Assembly: GCA_021799435.1 (NCBI GenBank)
Contig: JAJZAN010000021.1
Span: forward strand, 1 to 40,293
DNA length: 40,293 nt
Reading direction: 5' to 3'
DNA from: Bacillota bacterium
Lineage (GTDB): Bacteria; Bacillota; Sulfobacillia; Sulfobacillales; Sulfobacillaceae
The notes beneath the pieces are model-generated. The model ran no database searches and was not told where the DNA came from. It was given only the letters and a program-made list of their open reading frames with translations. How positions within the stretch are numbered: position 1 is the stretch's first letter; the number at the start of each line of letters is the position of its first letter. The translations under genes were made by a program, and so were the position numbers. Shown here piece by piece: positions 16,052 to 22,761 of the stretch.

Positions 16052-17806
16052 ATGGCCAGTATATCGGAGCGCCTCGCCAGCAGTGGAAGCTATAAATGGA
16101 TCGCGCTTTCCAACACCACCTTGGGCGTGTTGATGGCCAGCATTAACCAGACGATCCTCATCATTTCCCTGCCGGCGATATTCCGTGGAATCCGGGTAGA
16201 CCCGCTGCAACACAGTGGTAACATGAGTCTTTTGCTGTGGATCCTGATGGGATTCAACGTGGCAACAACGATTTTGCTCGTGTCTTTTGGCCGCATTTCG
16301 GACACCTATGGCCGTGTGAAGCTCTATAACTTAGGGTTTTTGGTATTCACGGCAGGGTCCATTCTGTTGTTTCTGACCCCCGGCACGGCCACCGCGGGCG
16401 AGTGGGAACTGATTGTCTTTCGCTTTATTCAAGGTATTGGGGGCGCATTTTTGTTTGCCAACAGCGCGGCCATTCTGACGGACGCCTTTCCGGTGGAAGA
16501 GCGGGGGCTGGCACTGGGACTGAACCAGATCGCCGGCGTCGGCGGCGGCGTCATTGGTCTCGTGGTGGGTGGCTTGTTGTCAGTGGTTTGGTGGCGTGCC
16601 ATCTTCTTGGTCAATGTGCCGGTTGGTCTCTTCGGAACCGTCTGGGCCTACATTGCACTGCGGGAAACGGCCACCACTCGTGACGCCAAGCGCATTGACT
16701 GGTGGGGAAACCTTACGTTTGCGCTCGGACTGATGGGGATCATGCTGGGCCTCACGTACAGCCTGACACCCTACGCTTCGCATCCTATGGGATGGCAGAA
16801 CCCGTTCGTGCAAATCACCCTGATCGGCGGCGCTGCACTTTTGGTGTTGTTCATCATTATCGAATCCAAGGTTCTGGATCCCATGTTTCACATGGGACTC
16901 TTTAAAGTCAAGGCCTTTGCCATTGGCAATGCCACCAATCTCATGGGGTCGATTGCCCGCGGAGGCCTCTCGTTCATGATGATTATTTGGCTTCAGGGAA
17001 TTTGGCTTCCCATGCACGGGGTATCGTTTGCCAACACCCCCTTGCAAGCGGGTATTGATACCATTCCGCAAATGGCCGGCTTTCTTGCCCTAGGGCCCAT
17101 CAGCGGTCGGCTGTCTGACCGGTTGGGCGCTCGGTGGCTGGCGACCCTGGGGATGCTGGTCAGTGCGCTGGGCTTCTTTCTGCTTAACACCTTGCCGGCG
17201 GATTTCCACTATTGGACGTTTGCCTTCTACATCTTTGTGGTCGGAGCTGGCATGGGACTCTTTGCCTCACCGAATACCGCCGCCATCATGAGCGCCGTTC
17301 CGGCGCGCTTTCGGGGAGCGGCCTCGGGTATGAATGCGACCTTCATGAACGCCGGGATGATGCTGTCCATGGGGGTTTTCTTCACGATCGTGATTAGTTC
17401 GTTGTCTTCGGGACTGCCTGCGACAATTACTCATGGGTTAGGCCGGTTCGCTCTGCCCCCTGCCTTCGTTCAGGGCCTGGCGCATGCGTCGCCGCTGAGC
17501 CTGTTGTTCGCCGCACTACTGGGCTACAACCCATTGAAAACGATTTTCAATGCGACCGCGGCAGGACATGCGATTGTCGCGCACTTGCCAGCGGCACAGC
17601 TAGCTGCGCTGGAGAGCCCGAGGTTCTTTCCTCAATTGATTTCGCATCCGTTTATGGATGCCTTGCGGGTCGTGTTCCTGTTTGCTGCGGCGATGACTTT
17701 GCTGTCAGCCGTGCTGTCCCTATTCCGCGGGGGACGATTCATCTATCAGGAAGAGGACGTGCCGAGCTCGGGGTCGCCAAAAGCGGTGGCCGAGCAGGGG
17801 CAATAG
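16052..17806 (+). CDS. MFS drug:H+ antiporter, DHA2 (EmrB/QacA-like) family
   Basis: A 584-residue protein with about fourteen membrane helices, the size and topology of DHA2 pumps. Helix 1 ends in MASINQTILIISLPAIF (the family's D/N-x-T-I-V-x-x-A-L-P region); the loop between helices 2 and 3 is GRISDTYGRVKLY; motif C in helix 5 is GLNQIAGVGGGVIGLVVGG; and the loop after helix 10 is GRLSDRLGARWL. The ATG is preceded by GGGAGGAAG. A periplasmic loop near the C-terminus (about 455-540) is longer than usual. The likely role is extrusion of hydrophobic drugs or organic acids. Expression appears controlled by an operator and an attenuator-like leader. A strong terminator follows. Confidence 0.87.
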   Translation: MASISERLASSGSYKWIALSNTTLGVLMASINQTILIISLPAIFRGIRVDPLQHSGNMSLLLWILMGFNVATTILLVSFGRISDTYGRVKLYNLGFLVFTAGSILLFLTPGTATAGEWELIVFRFIQGIGGAFLFANSAAILTDAFPVEERGLALGLNQIAGVGGGVIGLVVGGLLSVVWWRAIFLVNVPVGLFGTVWAYIALRETATTRDAKRIDWWGNLTFALGLMGIMLGLTYSLTPYASHPMGWQNPFVQITLIGGAALLVLFIIIESKVLDPMFHMGLFKVKAFAIGNATNLMGSIARGGLSFMMIIWLQGIWLPMHGVSFANTPLQAGIDTIPQMAGFLALGPISGRLSDRLGARWLATLGMLVSALGFFLLNTLPADFHYWTFAFYIFVVGAGMGLFASPNTAAIMSAVPARFRGAASGMNATFMNAGMMLSMGVFFTIVISSLSSGLPATITHGLGRFALPPAFVQGLAHASPLSLLFAALLGYNPLKTIFNATAAGHAIVAHLPAAQLAALESPRFFPQLISHPFMDALRVVFLFAAAMTLLSAVLSLFRGGRFIYQEEDVPSSGSPKAVAEQGQ

Positions 17807-17820
17807 GCAATAAGATATCC

Positions 17821-17858
17821 AAAACAAAAGCGCCGGATCTGCCGGCGTTTTTGTTTTT
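17821..17858. terminator. bidirectional intrinsic terminator
   Basis: CGCCGG-ATCTG-CCGGCG is extended by A-T pairs (AAAACAAAAG against TTTTTGTTTT), giving about 16 bp of stem with A-rich and T-rich flanks on both sides. It ends the drug-pump transcript. Before the transposon inserted 30 bases away, it would also have served the convergent ZIP gene. Confidence 0.85.
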
Positions 17859-17882
17859 CGTCTTGGCCCGGGCGTCTTCGCA

Positions 17883-17887
17883 AATAC
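17883..17887. repeat. target-site duplication, left copy (AATAC)
   Basis: AATAC immediately precedes the left inverted repeat and is repeated exactly at 26393-26397 after the right inverted repeat. Five bases is the duplication length of the Tn3 family. Confidence 0.92.
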
Positions 17888-17925
17888 GGGGTTTCTGTAG
17901 CATCCGAACGAAAAACCGGAATAAG
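17888..17925 (+). repeat. transposon left terminal inverted repeat (38 bp)
   Basis: It begins GGGGTTTCTGTAGCATCC and ends CCGGAATAAG. Its complement is found at 26355-26392 with one mismatch, at position 6 (T here, C on the right). Confidence 0.95.
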
Positions 17926-18001
17926 AATACGCCGTTTATGCATCACGGATCTCGTAAGCAGGGCAGTGGGAGCGCAAATTGCAGTATCTTCCCTTCCCCC
18001 C

Positions 18002-18139
18002 TCAGGCGTCACCGCACTCGACCGGGAAATGACTCCGCGCGTGTAATCCCTCTCGATACAGCAGTCGTTCCGCAACCGCTTTCGCTATCTGCACCCGAGG
18101 TTCTTCTTCCACGACGCTATTAATACCTGATGACGCCAT
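18002..18139 (-). CDS. possible 45-residue protein, unrecognised
   Basis: Leftward frame from an ATG at 18139 with GAGG about 9 bases upstream; the frame can extend to 18184. The middle (SVVEEEPRVQIAKAVAERLL) looks like an amphipathic helix with normal protein composition, the reason it is listed. No family is recognised. It would be the only leftward gene at the left end of the transposon. It could equally be a chance frame in the stretch 17926-18318, which otherwise shows nothing. Confidence 0.25.
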   Translation of the reverse strand: MASSGINSVVEEEPRVQIAKAVAERLLYREGLHARSHFPVECGDA

Positions 18140-18318
18140 ACGAGATATCCTCGTTCGCTGAGCACAGGTCTCGATGTATTCCATCCCGTGCGAGGAGTCG
18201 AGGAGTTCCTTGGTGGATTGCGTGTCGGAAACCCCTTCCCAGGGGGGTGCCCCGCTCTTTTGTGAATCGGTAACTTTTTACAGGAACCACACGTTGTAAT
18301 GTTTACCAAAATCTGACA

Positions 18319-18408
18319 CGTTGCCCAAGGCACACCGGCCGAAAGGCCGGGTCGCAAAGCCACAGGGTCTGACGTCCCAAAGGGGGCAAGACAGCCGTGC
18401 TACCAACG
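18319..18408 (+). ncRNA. cyclic-di-GMP-I (GEMM) riboswitch aptamer
   Basis: All landmarks of the class-I c-di-GMP aptamer are in order: P1 CGTTG (18319-18323) pairing with CAACG (18404-18408); the AGGCACACC joining strand; P2 GGCC-GAAA-GGCC with its GNRA tetraloop (18337-18348); the invariant GGGTCGCAAAGCC (18348-18360); then P3 built on GTCT/AGAC (18367-18392); and the tetraloop-receptor side ACAGCCGTGCTACC (18391-18404). The family senses c-di-GMP to control motility, biofilm or secretion genes. No terminator follows the aptamer. A Shine-Dalgarno-like AAAGGGGG (18379-18386) and the GTG start (18397) of the next gene lie inside the folded aptamer, which suggests translational control. Confidence 0.88.
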
Positions 18409-19107
18409 CATTCTTCTCCATATCATCGAGCACCACCGCCGCGCCAAGATGCCGGCACTATTTACCGCGGCGCGCTCGTCCTGCGCGGGGCGATGGCCGC
18501 ATTATTGTTCTGGGTGTCGGTCCAATTTCCGCGATCCACGTGGGACCGTGCTTGGATACTGGCAGTGATGCTCGCCATTTTCGACGGGCTGGCCGCCCTG
18601 ACCATAACGCGGTGGCCACAGCACCTCCCGACGATTATTCCCAGCACCGTGGTGGCCGATGGTCTGGTGGGATGGGGCATTGCCTGGGCCTATAGTCAAT
18701 CACCGCATACGATGGTCCCCGCCCTGCTGACCTTGTTCACCCAAGAAATTCTGATCTATTATCCGACCCGGCGCACGGTCGTGGTGGCCGGGATCTACAT
18801 TGTAGTGACCAATAGCCTCTTGGGGGTCGTCCCGGGGATGCATGCCGCGCCACTATGGCCGTGGTCGGTGGTCCTCTATTGGACAGTGGTCGACGCGCTG
18901 ATTTTGGGTGCGTTGCTCCTGCCCCTGCGCTGGCCGCGACGAGCGCCTTCGTTGACGGTACTCACGGCCCGTGAGCAGGAAGTGTATGATCGCTTGATGG
19001 CGGGATGGTCCACCGCTCAGATTGCCGAGGCCTTGCACATCGATGCGGCTACCGTGCGCAGCCACATGGCGCACATCCACCGAAAATTGGGCGATTTGCC
19101 TCCATAA
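18397..19107 (+). CDS. membrane-embedded LuxR-type transcription regulator
   Basis: Up to 236 residues. About five or six membrane helices (roughly 28-185) are followed by a C-terminal GerE/LuxR helix-turn-helix: LTAREQEVYDRLMAGWSTAQ, then IAEALHIDAATVRSHMAHIHRKLG. There is no receiver or kinase part, so it may be a one-component membrane sensor that acts on DNA from the membrane. The start is uncertain. GTG 18397 lies inside the riboswitch and has AAAGGGGG 10 bases upstream, and residues just before the first helix (TIYRGALVLRG) look genuine, favouring it; the only later ATG, at 18493, lacks a good ribosome site. It is the first cargo gene and directly downstream of the c-di-GMP aptamer. Confidence 0.75.
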   Translation: MLPTHSSPYHRAPPPRQDAGTIYRGALVLRGAMAALLFWVSVQFPRSTWDRAWILAVMLAIFDGLAALTITRWPQHLPTIIPSTVVADGLVGWGIAWAYSQSPHTMVPALLTLFTQEILIYYPTRRTVVVAGIYIVVTNSLLGVVPGMHAAPLWPWSVVLYWTVVDALILGALLLPLRWPRRAPSLTVLTAREQEVYDRLMAGWSTAQIAEALHIDAATVRSHMAHIHRKLGDLPP

Positions 19108-19157
19108 TCCGCCCGACGGTCCCGGGGCCTCTGCGGTTTACGCCCTGTTGAGAGGTC

Positions 19158-19258
19158 TCCACACCGGTCTCCACGGTGTGGAGACCTTTCTCCACACGGG
19201 CTTCCACGCTCTCCACGCAAAGATCCACGCCTTCCACGCCCATTTCCACTTCCTCCAC
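19158..19258 (+). repeat. phased TCCAC array (12/9-bp alternation)
   Basis: TCCAC begins at 19158, 19170, 19191, 19203, 19212, 19224, 19233, 19245 and 19254. Apart from one 21-bp step, in which an inverted copy (GTGGA) sits, the spacing alternates strictly 12 and 9 bases, a 21-bp period. Read rightward it encodes L/F/I-His at 4-3 residue spacing, a heptad pattern (LHTGLHGVETFLHTGFHALH); read leftward it encodes Val-Glu heptads. No start with a ribosome site was found for either reading, so it is listed as a repeat. It precedes the holin-like gene by 47 bases. Confidence 0.8.
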
Positions 19259-19304
19259 ACGCCGGGTCGGGGGTTTAATTTTTGATACAAAGGAGGGACA
19301 AGTC

Positions 19305-19571
19305 ATGCTCACGTTGACAAACTTTTTGACGGTGGCCGGCGCAGCCACCATAACAACGGCATTAGTGGCGTTCGTGAAGTCGATCTGGAAGACTGCTCCC
19401 GATCCCTGGGTGACGTGGATCTTCGCAGAGGGCACAGTCTTTGTTGGAGGGGTTCTACAAGGGCCGCTCACATGGAAGGAAGTACTGTTGTTAGGAGTCA
19501 GCGGTCTGGTGGTTGCTGCAACGGCCTTAGGAAGTCAAACCGGGATACAAAAAGTCCTCGGCAAAGCATGA
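19305..19571 (+). CDS. holin-like small membrane protein
   Basis: An 88-residue protein. The ATG at 19305 is fixed by AAAGGAGG 8 bases upstream. Hydrophobic segments at about 5-25, 40-52 and 59-78 and a short basic tail (GIQKVLGKA) fit small phage-type holins, which form membrane pores that let a lysin or toxin out. In clostridial toxin and bacteriocin loci, holin-like proteins (TcdE, UviB) sit beside dedicated sigma factors, as here, where a sigma-like gene starts 6 bases after the stop. The holin assignment is from size, topology and context, with no conserved motif to prove it. Confidence 0.5.
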   Translation: MLTLTNFLTVAGAATITTALVAFVKSIWKTAPDPWVTWIFAEGTVFVGGVLQGPLTWKEVLLLGVSGLVVAATALGSQTGIQKVLGKA

Positions 19572-19577
19572 CGGGAG

Positions 19578-19925
19578 ATGTTGGAAATGGCCATGGAAGA
19601 ATGGCAATTACGCGCATGGGTACGGACGGTGTTTCTACACACCGCCACACGGTGGAGCCGTCATCATCAACAGCGACAATATGGCGTTGTTTCGATAACT
19701 CAGGAGGAGAGCGAACGATGGGGAGATTATCACGATATGTCAACAGACGTCGACAACAGCCTATGGCTACAGGAGTGCCTATTGCGGTTGCAGCCACGCG
19801 ACAAGGTAATTTTGTTGGAGCTCGGTCAAGGGAAGACTCAAGTGGCCGTCGCCCAAATCGCCGAATGCGACCAACGTACGGTCAGAAGGGCGATTCGTCG
19901 CATCCGGACGACGTGCCCTCATTAG
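19578..19925 (+). CDS. sigma-70 region-4-like protein (SigO-like)
   Basis: A 115-residue protein with starts at ATG 19578 or 19587, the latter 9 bases after GGGAG. The C-terminal half, LWLQECLLRLQPRDKVILLE followed by LGQGKTQVAVAQIAECDQRTVRRAIRRIR, is a region-4 helix-turn-helix that would read a -35 element. There is no region 2 in the chain. The downstream gene supplies a region-2-like domain, overlapping it by 13 bases. This is the arrangement of the Bacillus subtilis two-subunit sigma factor SigO (YvrI) and RsoA (YvrHa). Likely targets are promoters of the cargo itself. Confidence 0.65.
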   Translation: MLEMAMEEWQLRAWVRTVFLHTATRWSRHHQQRQYGVVSITQEESERWGDYHDMSTDVDNSLWLQECLLRLQPRDKVILLELGQGKTQVAVAQIAECDQRTVRRAIRRIRTTCPH

Positions 19926-20149
19926 CTCAATTGATGTGTCGGGTAAATGCCGGCGATCAAGATGCGTTTGGTGATCTCATGAAAAAACTCGAAAAGCAGA
20001 TCCACGTTTATCGAAACTGGACTCTACGGAGTGATGTAGCAGATTTAGAGCAAGAATTGTGGACCGCTTTGTGGCTTGCGCTACGTGGAAACCCACCGCG
20101 CGTCCTTCAGGAGTTTTGTGTGGGGGGAAGTGAACATCGTGATATCTGA
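19913..20149 (+). CDS. sigma-70 region-2-like partner (RsoA-like)
   Basis: A 78-residue protein from the GTG at 19913. LAQLMCRVNAGDQDAFGDLM opens a region-2-type helix bundle, and DVADLEQELWTALWLALRG matches the D-x-E-Q-E-x-W helix of sigma region 2. RsoA of B. subtilis is about this size and provides the -10 contacts to SigO. An alternative ATG at 19718 in the same frame has a strong GGAGGAG, but its extra residues are the out-of-frame shadow of the previous gene. The 13-base overlap implies coupled translation of the two sigma parts. Confidence 0.6.
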   Translation: MPSLAQLMCRVNAGDQDAFGDLMKKLEKQIHVYRNWTLRSDVADLEQELWTALWLALRGNPPRVLQEFCVGGSEHRDI

Positions 20150-20360
20150 GCGTGACGTTAGGGAAGCCTGCCAAGAAGAACACCGTTTGATTGTGCGTTG
20201 CTACGCGACGTGGAATCGGAATGCGGAGGGTAATCCTGAGTTGTGGTCCATACTTTGCCACCATCACGTCGTGCTACAGGTATTGAGGGATTACCTTTCG
20301 TGCCATTATGGCACGGACATGCACGCGACGACCCGAGCTACTTCAGTTCATGACGACTAG
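20139..20360 (+). CDS. small protein, unrecognised
   Basis: A 73-residue protein from a GTG at 20139 with GGGGGGAAG 8 bases upstream; it overlaps the preceding gene by 11 bases. It is rich in His, Cys and Trp (EEHRLIVRCYATWNRN; WSILCHHHVVLQVLRDYL) and predicted mostly helical, with no signal peptide. I recognise no family. The tight overlap with the sigma pair suggests a partner or regulator, for example an anti-sigma or a third subunit; that is inference only. Confidence 0.45.
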   Translation: MISERDVREACQEEHRLIVRCYATWNRNAEGNPELWSILCHHHVVLQVLRDYLSCHYGTDMHATTRATSVHDD

Positions 20361-20438
20361 CGCAAAGACCGCAGGACCCACGATCGGAGTAACCTCCCGT
20401 TATGGCGCTACGTTTATAGTCATAGGAGGTGGTCTGGT

Positions 20439-21458
20439 ATGCGTACGGCCCTTCAGATGCTGGGAATAGGCGGGTTGCTGGTCTCCTTGGTTGCGTGCGG
20501 GTCTCATTCCGCTCAAGATCATCGCTCGACCACTCCGGCCCCGTTGTTGAAGACCGTACAGGTACCCTCTGCCCATGGCATCATGGAGGCACTTGATTTG
20601 ACACCCCCTCATCAAGGATGGATGATCACAGACCAGCTCAACGGTCACGGCTATGTCGAATCCGCTACGCTCTACCACACCACCGATTTGGGAAAGCAGT
20701 GGCAGGTCGTGGCTCGGTATCCGAAGCAAGACGCCACAATGCACGGTGTGACGGAACTCATCTTCACCAACCAACATCAAGGGATGGCTTTGACGAGCCT
20801 CGGGGTGGCCATGGGGCACGCCAAATATCAACTCTTAGGAACAATTAACGGAGGCCGAACATGGCGTCCGACCTCCACTATTTGGATGCCCTCCGGCCCG
20901 GTTACCTTAGCATTTTCGAGTGCTACTCACGGCATGATCATCGGAGGTCCTGGAGGCGGAACGCAGGAGGCTGCCGCAGTGACTGAGAGTAGTGGCCAGC
21001 GTTGGACCCAAATTTCGCTACCCGGGCCATCACCGGTACGAATTGGGGCCTCTTTGACCGCCACACGACTTCTTTTTTCCTCGCCACGTGACGGGTTTGT
21101 TGTCAACGCGTATTGGCGGATGAATGCGCGGAAGCAGGTGGTCCCTATCCTCCAAGAGCTTATGACGCATACCGGAGGCCGAACATGGCAGAGGGCGTCG
21201 CTATCGACACGTGGCCTGGTGGGAACAGTGACCGCTTTGTCCTTCAGCTCACCGACTACGGGCTGGGTAGCTTTGTACTCAGTGAAGCACAATCAGACGG
21301 TAATCGAAAGCACCACCGACCGTGGTCGGCGGTGGCGGGTTCTTCACCCAGGGGGGCATCTTTGGTTGACCGGCGAAGTCAGTGTTCTCGAACAGTTAAA
21401 TGCACAGACCGGATGCGTTGCGGCCCAGACTCATCTTTGGTGCACCGAAAGTGGATAA
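20439..21458 (+). CDS. lipoprotein with sialidase-type Asp-box repeats
   Basis: A 339-residue secreted lipoprotein: the signal MRTALQMLGIGGLLVSLVAC ends in a lipobox (LVAC) with Cys20 as the lipidated residue. The mature part has at least five Asp-box-like turns of a beta-propeller: TTDLGKQWQVV, INGGRTWRP, SSGQRWTQI, TGGRTWQRA and TDRGRRWRV. Such propellers occur in sialidase-like and YCF48/photosystem-assembly-like proteins and often serve as binding scaffolds. No catalytic residues are recognisable. The ATG is preceded by AGGAGGTGG. It resembles the extracytoplasmic half of the putative anti-sigma protein at 28839-30110. Confidence 0.7.
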   Translation: MRTALQMLGIGGLLVSLVACGSHSAQDHRSTTPAPLLKTVQVPSAHGIMEALDLTPPHQGWMITDQLNGHGYVESATLYHTTDLGKQWQVVARYPKQDATMHGVTELIFTNQHQGMALTSLGVAMGHAKYQLLGTINGGRTWRPTSTIWMPSGPVTLAFSSATHGMIIGGPGGGTQEAAAVTESSGQRWTQISLPGPSPVRIGASLTATRLLFSSPRDGFVVNAYWRMNARKQVVPILQELMTHTGGRTWQRASLSTRGLVGTVTALSFSSPTTGWVALYSVKHNQTVIESTTDRGRRWRVLHPGGHLWLTGEVSVLEQLNAQTGCVAAQTHLWCTESG

Positions 21459-21576
21459 CGGTGTTCGCCGAGTATGTGGATGCATTAATTCACAGGGGCT
21501 AATGGGCAGAGAGGACTACCAACCCCAAGGTTCATTGCGTTCGGTGTTTGCGGTCAAACGCGAGTTCAATACAACA

Positions 21577-21613
21577 ATCTCTGAAGGCCGACAAAGCGTC
21601 GGCCTTCAGAGAT
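21577..21613. terminator. perfect 16-bp hairpin between convergent cargo genes
   Basis: ATCTCTGAAGGCCGAC pairs without mismatch with GTCGGCCTTCAGAGAT around an AAAGC loop. It lies between the lipoprotein gene and the leftward DUF1906-like gene. The leftward side is followed by a T-rich stretch (TGTTGTATTG), so it most likely terminates the lysin gene and perhaps both. Confidence 0.65.
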
Positions 21614-21617
21614 ACCA

Positions 21618-22367
21618 TCAACTTGGAGCCGAACCTCCACTGCCCGTGTCCACTGCGTTATCGTAGTCGATGTAAAGTGCAGTGGTGCCATACGTCACCT
21701 TACATCCTATACACCCTTTGGTGGTACAGCCTGAATATTGCCATACCGTCATTGGCGCCGAGCTCGGGAATGCAATGGCTGTGCAACTGGTTGAGTTGGT
21801 GTAGTCGTTTGTGCAAAGGCTACTGTTGTAGGTGCAATTCCGTGAATCCCAGTCTGCCATCCAGTAGTAATCTGTAAACGTCTCTCCCAGATCGGCCTGC
21901 AAGGCCTGAATGGTACACGGGCCGGCATAGAGTCCGGGCTTGTACGTGCCGTTGCTGCGTATCGCGTTGCTCCACGCGCTTACATAGGCACTCAGCGCGG
22001 CACTTACGGTCCCCGCTTCCACGTCCAAGAAAATCGTGGCGCCGCTTGGAAACCCAGCCGTTTGCGCCAGCTTAATCGCATTTCCCGCATCTGACTGGCC
22101 ATAAGACGAAGCGTTGCTTGTAGTCAACGACGGGCAACTACTGCACGTGACGGATGTGGGCTGATGGCCGACGTAAATTGCGCGGAGGCCCCATCCTTGA
22201 CCTACGTAGTCGCTGTAGGTGACCGAGGTTGTCCATCCTTTAGCGCCTGAAGTGCAGCAACACCCTCCCAGATAATACCCGAACCAATAAAACGGAGAGT
22301 TTGCCCACCAATCTTGGGACTCGGTGGTCGTCAAAGGATCGGCGGTATCGAACCCTGGGTAACACAT
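21618..22367 (-). CDS. DUF1906-like glycoside-hydrolase-type protein, no signal peptide
   Basis: A 249-residue protein starting at an ATG with TTAGGAGG upstream. The beginning MCYPGFDTADPL, then FYWFGYYLGG, a central GATIFLDVEAG strand with acidic residues, KPGLYAGP, and a closing WQYSGC and YIDYDNAV follow the TIM-barrel layout of DUF1906 (Rv2525c-like; related to GH25 lysozymes). Asp and Glu in FLDVEAG are the likely catalytic or binding pair. Thirteen cysteines suggest disulfides and hence function outside the cell, yet there is no signal peptide, as in endolysins released by holins. It is convergent with the lipoprotein gene and in the same element as a holin-like gene. Confidence 0.75.
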   Translation of the reverse strand: MCYPGFDTADPLTTTESQDWWANSPFYWFGYYLGGCCCTSGAKGWTTSVTYSDYVGQGWGLRAIYVGHQPTSVTCSSCPSLTTSNASSYGQSDAGNAIKLAQTAGFPSGATIFLDVEAGTVSAALSAYVSAWSNAIRSNGTYKPGLYAGPCTIQALQADLGETFTDYYWMADWDSRNCTYNSSLCTNDYTNSTSCTAIAFPSSAPMTVWQYSGCTTKGCIGCKVTYGTTALYIDYDNAVDTGSGGSAPS

Positions 22368-22761
22368 CTTGAGATTCCTCCTAACGAAGTTGATTGGGTC
22401 TTCCTAGACCTGACCGGTCTACTTAGTTAAGAGGCAAAAATCATAAAAAAGCGGACACCCATGTGGCAAATTTCTCGGATAAGGTAGCGAAGGATAATAA
22501 CACCATCGATCCGGGTGGATCTTGTTGGCGGCGGTACCCACGTGAACAGGACAATGCGGCGACGCGGGTAACTCGGTTTTGTCAAGGGTAGTCACAAACG
22601 AGGGTTTTTGGCACTCTCCAAACGACCCCGTTCGGTCGGTCTGTTTCGCGTCCAAATGGGTGCCAAAACGCGTCCCAAAATCAACGTCCTAATTGCTCCC
22701 CTCGCCAGCGGTTTGTGAGACAATGGCCGTAGGAAATCATCACGAAGAAAGGGTCAAGGCC
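22368..22761. promoter_or_regulatory. divergent control region of lysin and resolvase genes; res site expected here
   Basis: No gene is seen. On the lysin side, TAGACC-TGACC-GGTCTA (22405-22421) is a perfect 6-bp inverted repeat in the leader and a candidate operator. Further right, imperfect repeats occur (TTGTCA...TCACAA at about 22577; ACCCAYGTG at about 22456 and 22536; GACAATG at about 22548 and 22720). A Tn3 resolvase binds a res site next to its gene, so res should be here, but I could not define its three subsites. Confidence 0.4.

Noticed and set aside
15764-16213. Minus-strand frames (149 and 76 codons) across the drug-pump leader
   Set aside because: No ribosome site, overlap with the pump start, Pro/Arg-rich composition and no match to TetR or MarR regulators that one might expect there.
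18321-18695. 124-codon frame beginning inside the riboswitch
   Set aside because: Its product has no membrane or DNA-binding character; the overlapping frame encodes the clear LuxR-type membrane protein.
19158-19258. CRISPR array
   Set aside because: The repeats are only 5-6 bases with 4-7 base gaps. There are no 25-40 base repeats or unique spacers, and no cas genes.
19049-19471. 140-codon minus-strand frame with Val-Glu heptads
   Set aside because: It crosses the holin-like gene antisense and has no ribosome site. The heptads come from the phased TCCAC array, reported as a repeat instead.
19718-19912. Earlier ATG start (with strong GGAGGAG) for the region-2-like protein
   Set aside because: The added residues are Arg-rich shadow sequence of the region-4-like gene and would force a 208-base overlap. 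It is kept only as a noted alternative.
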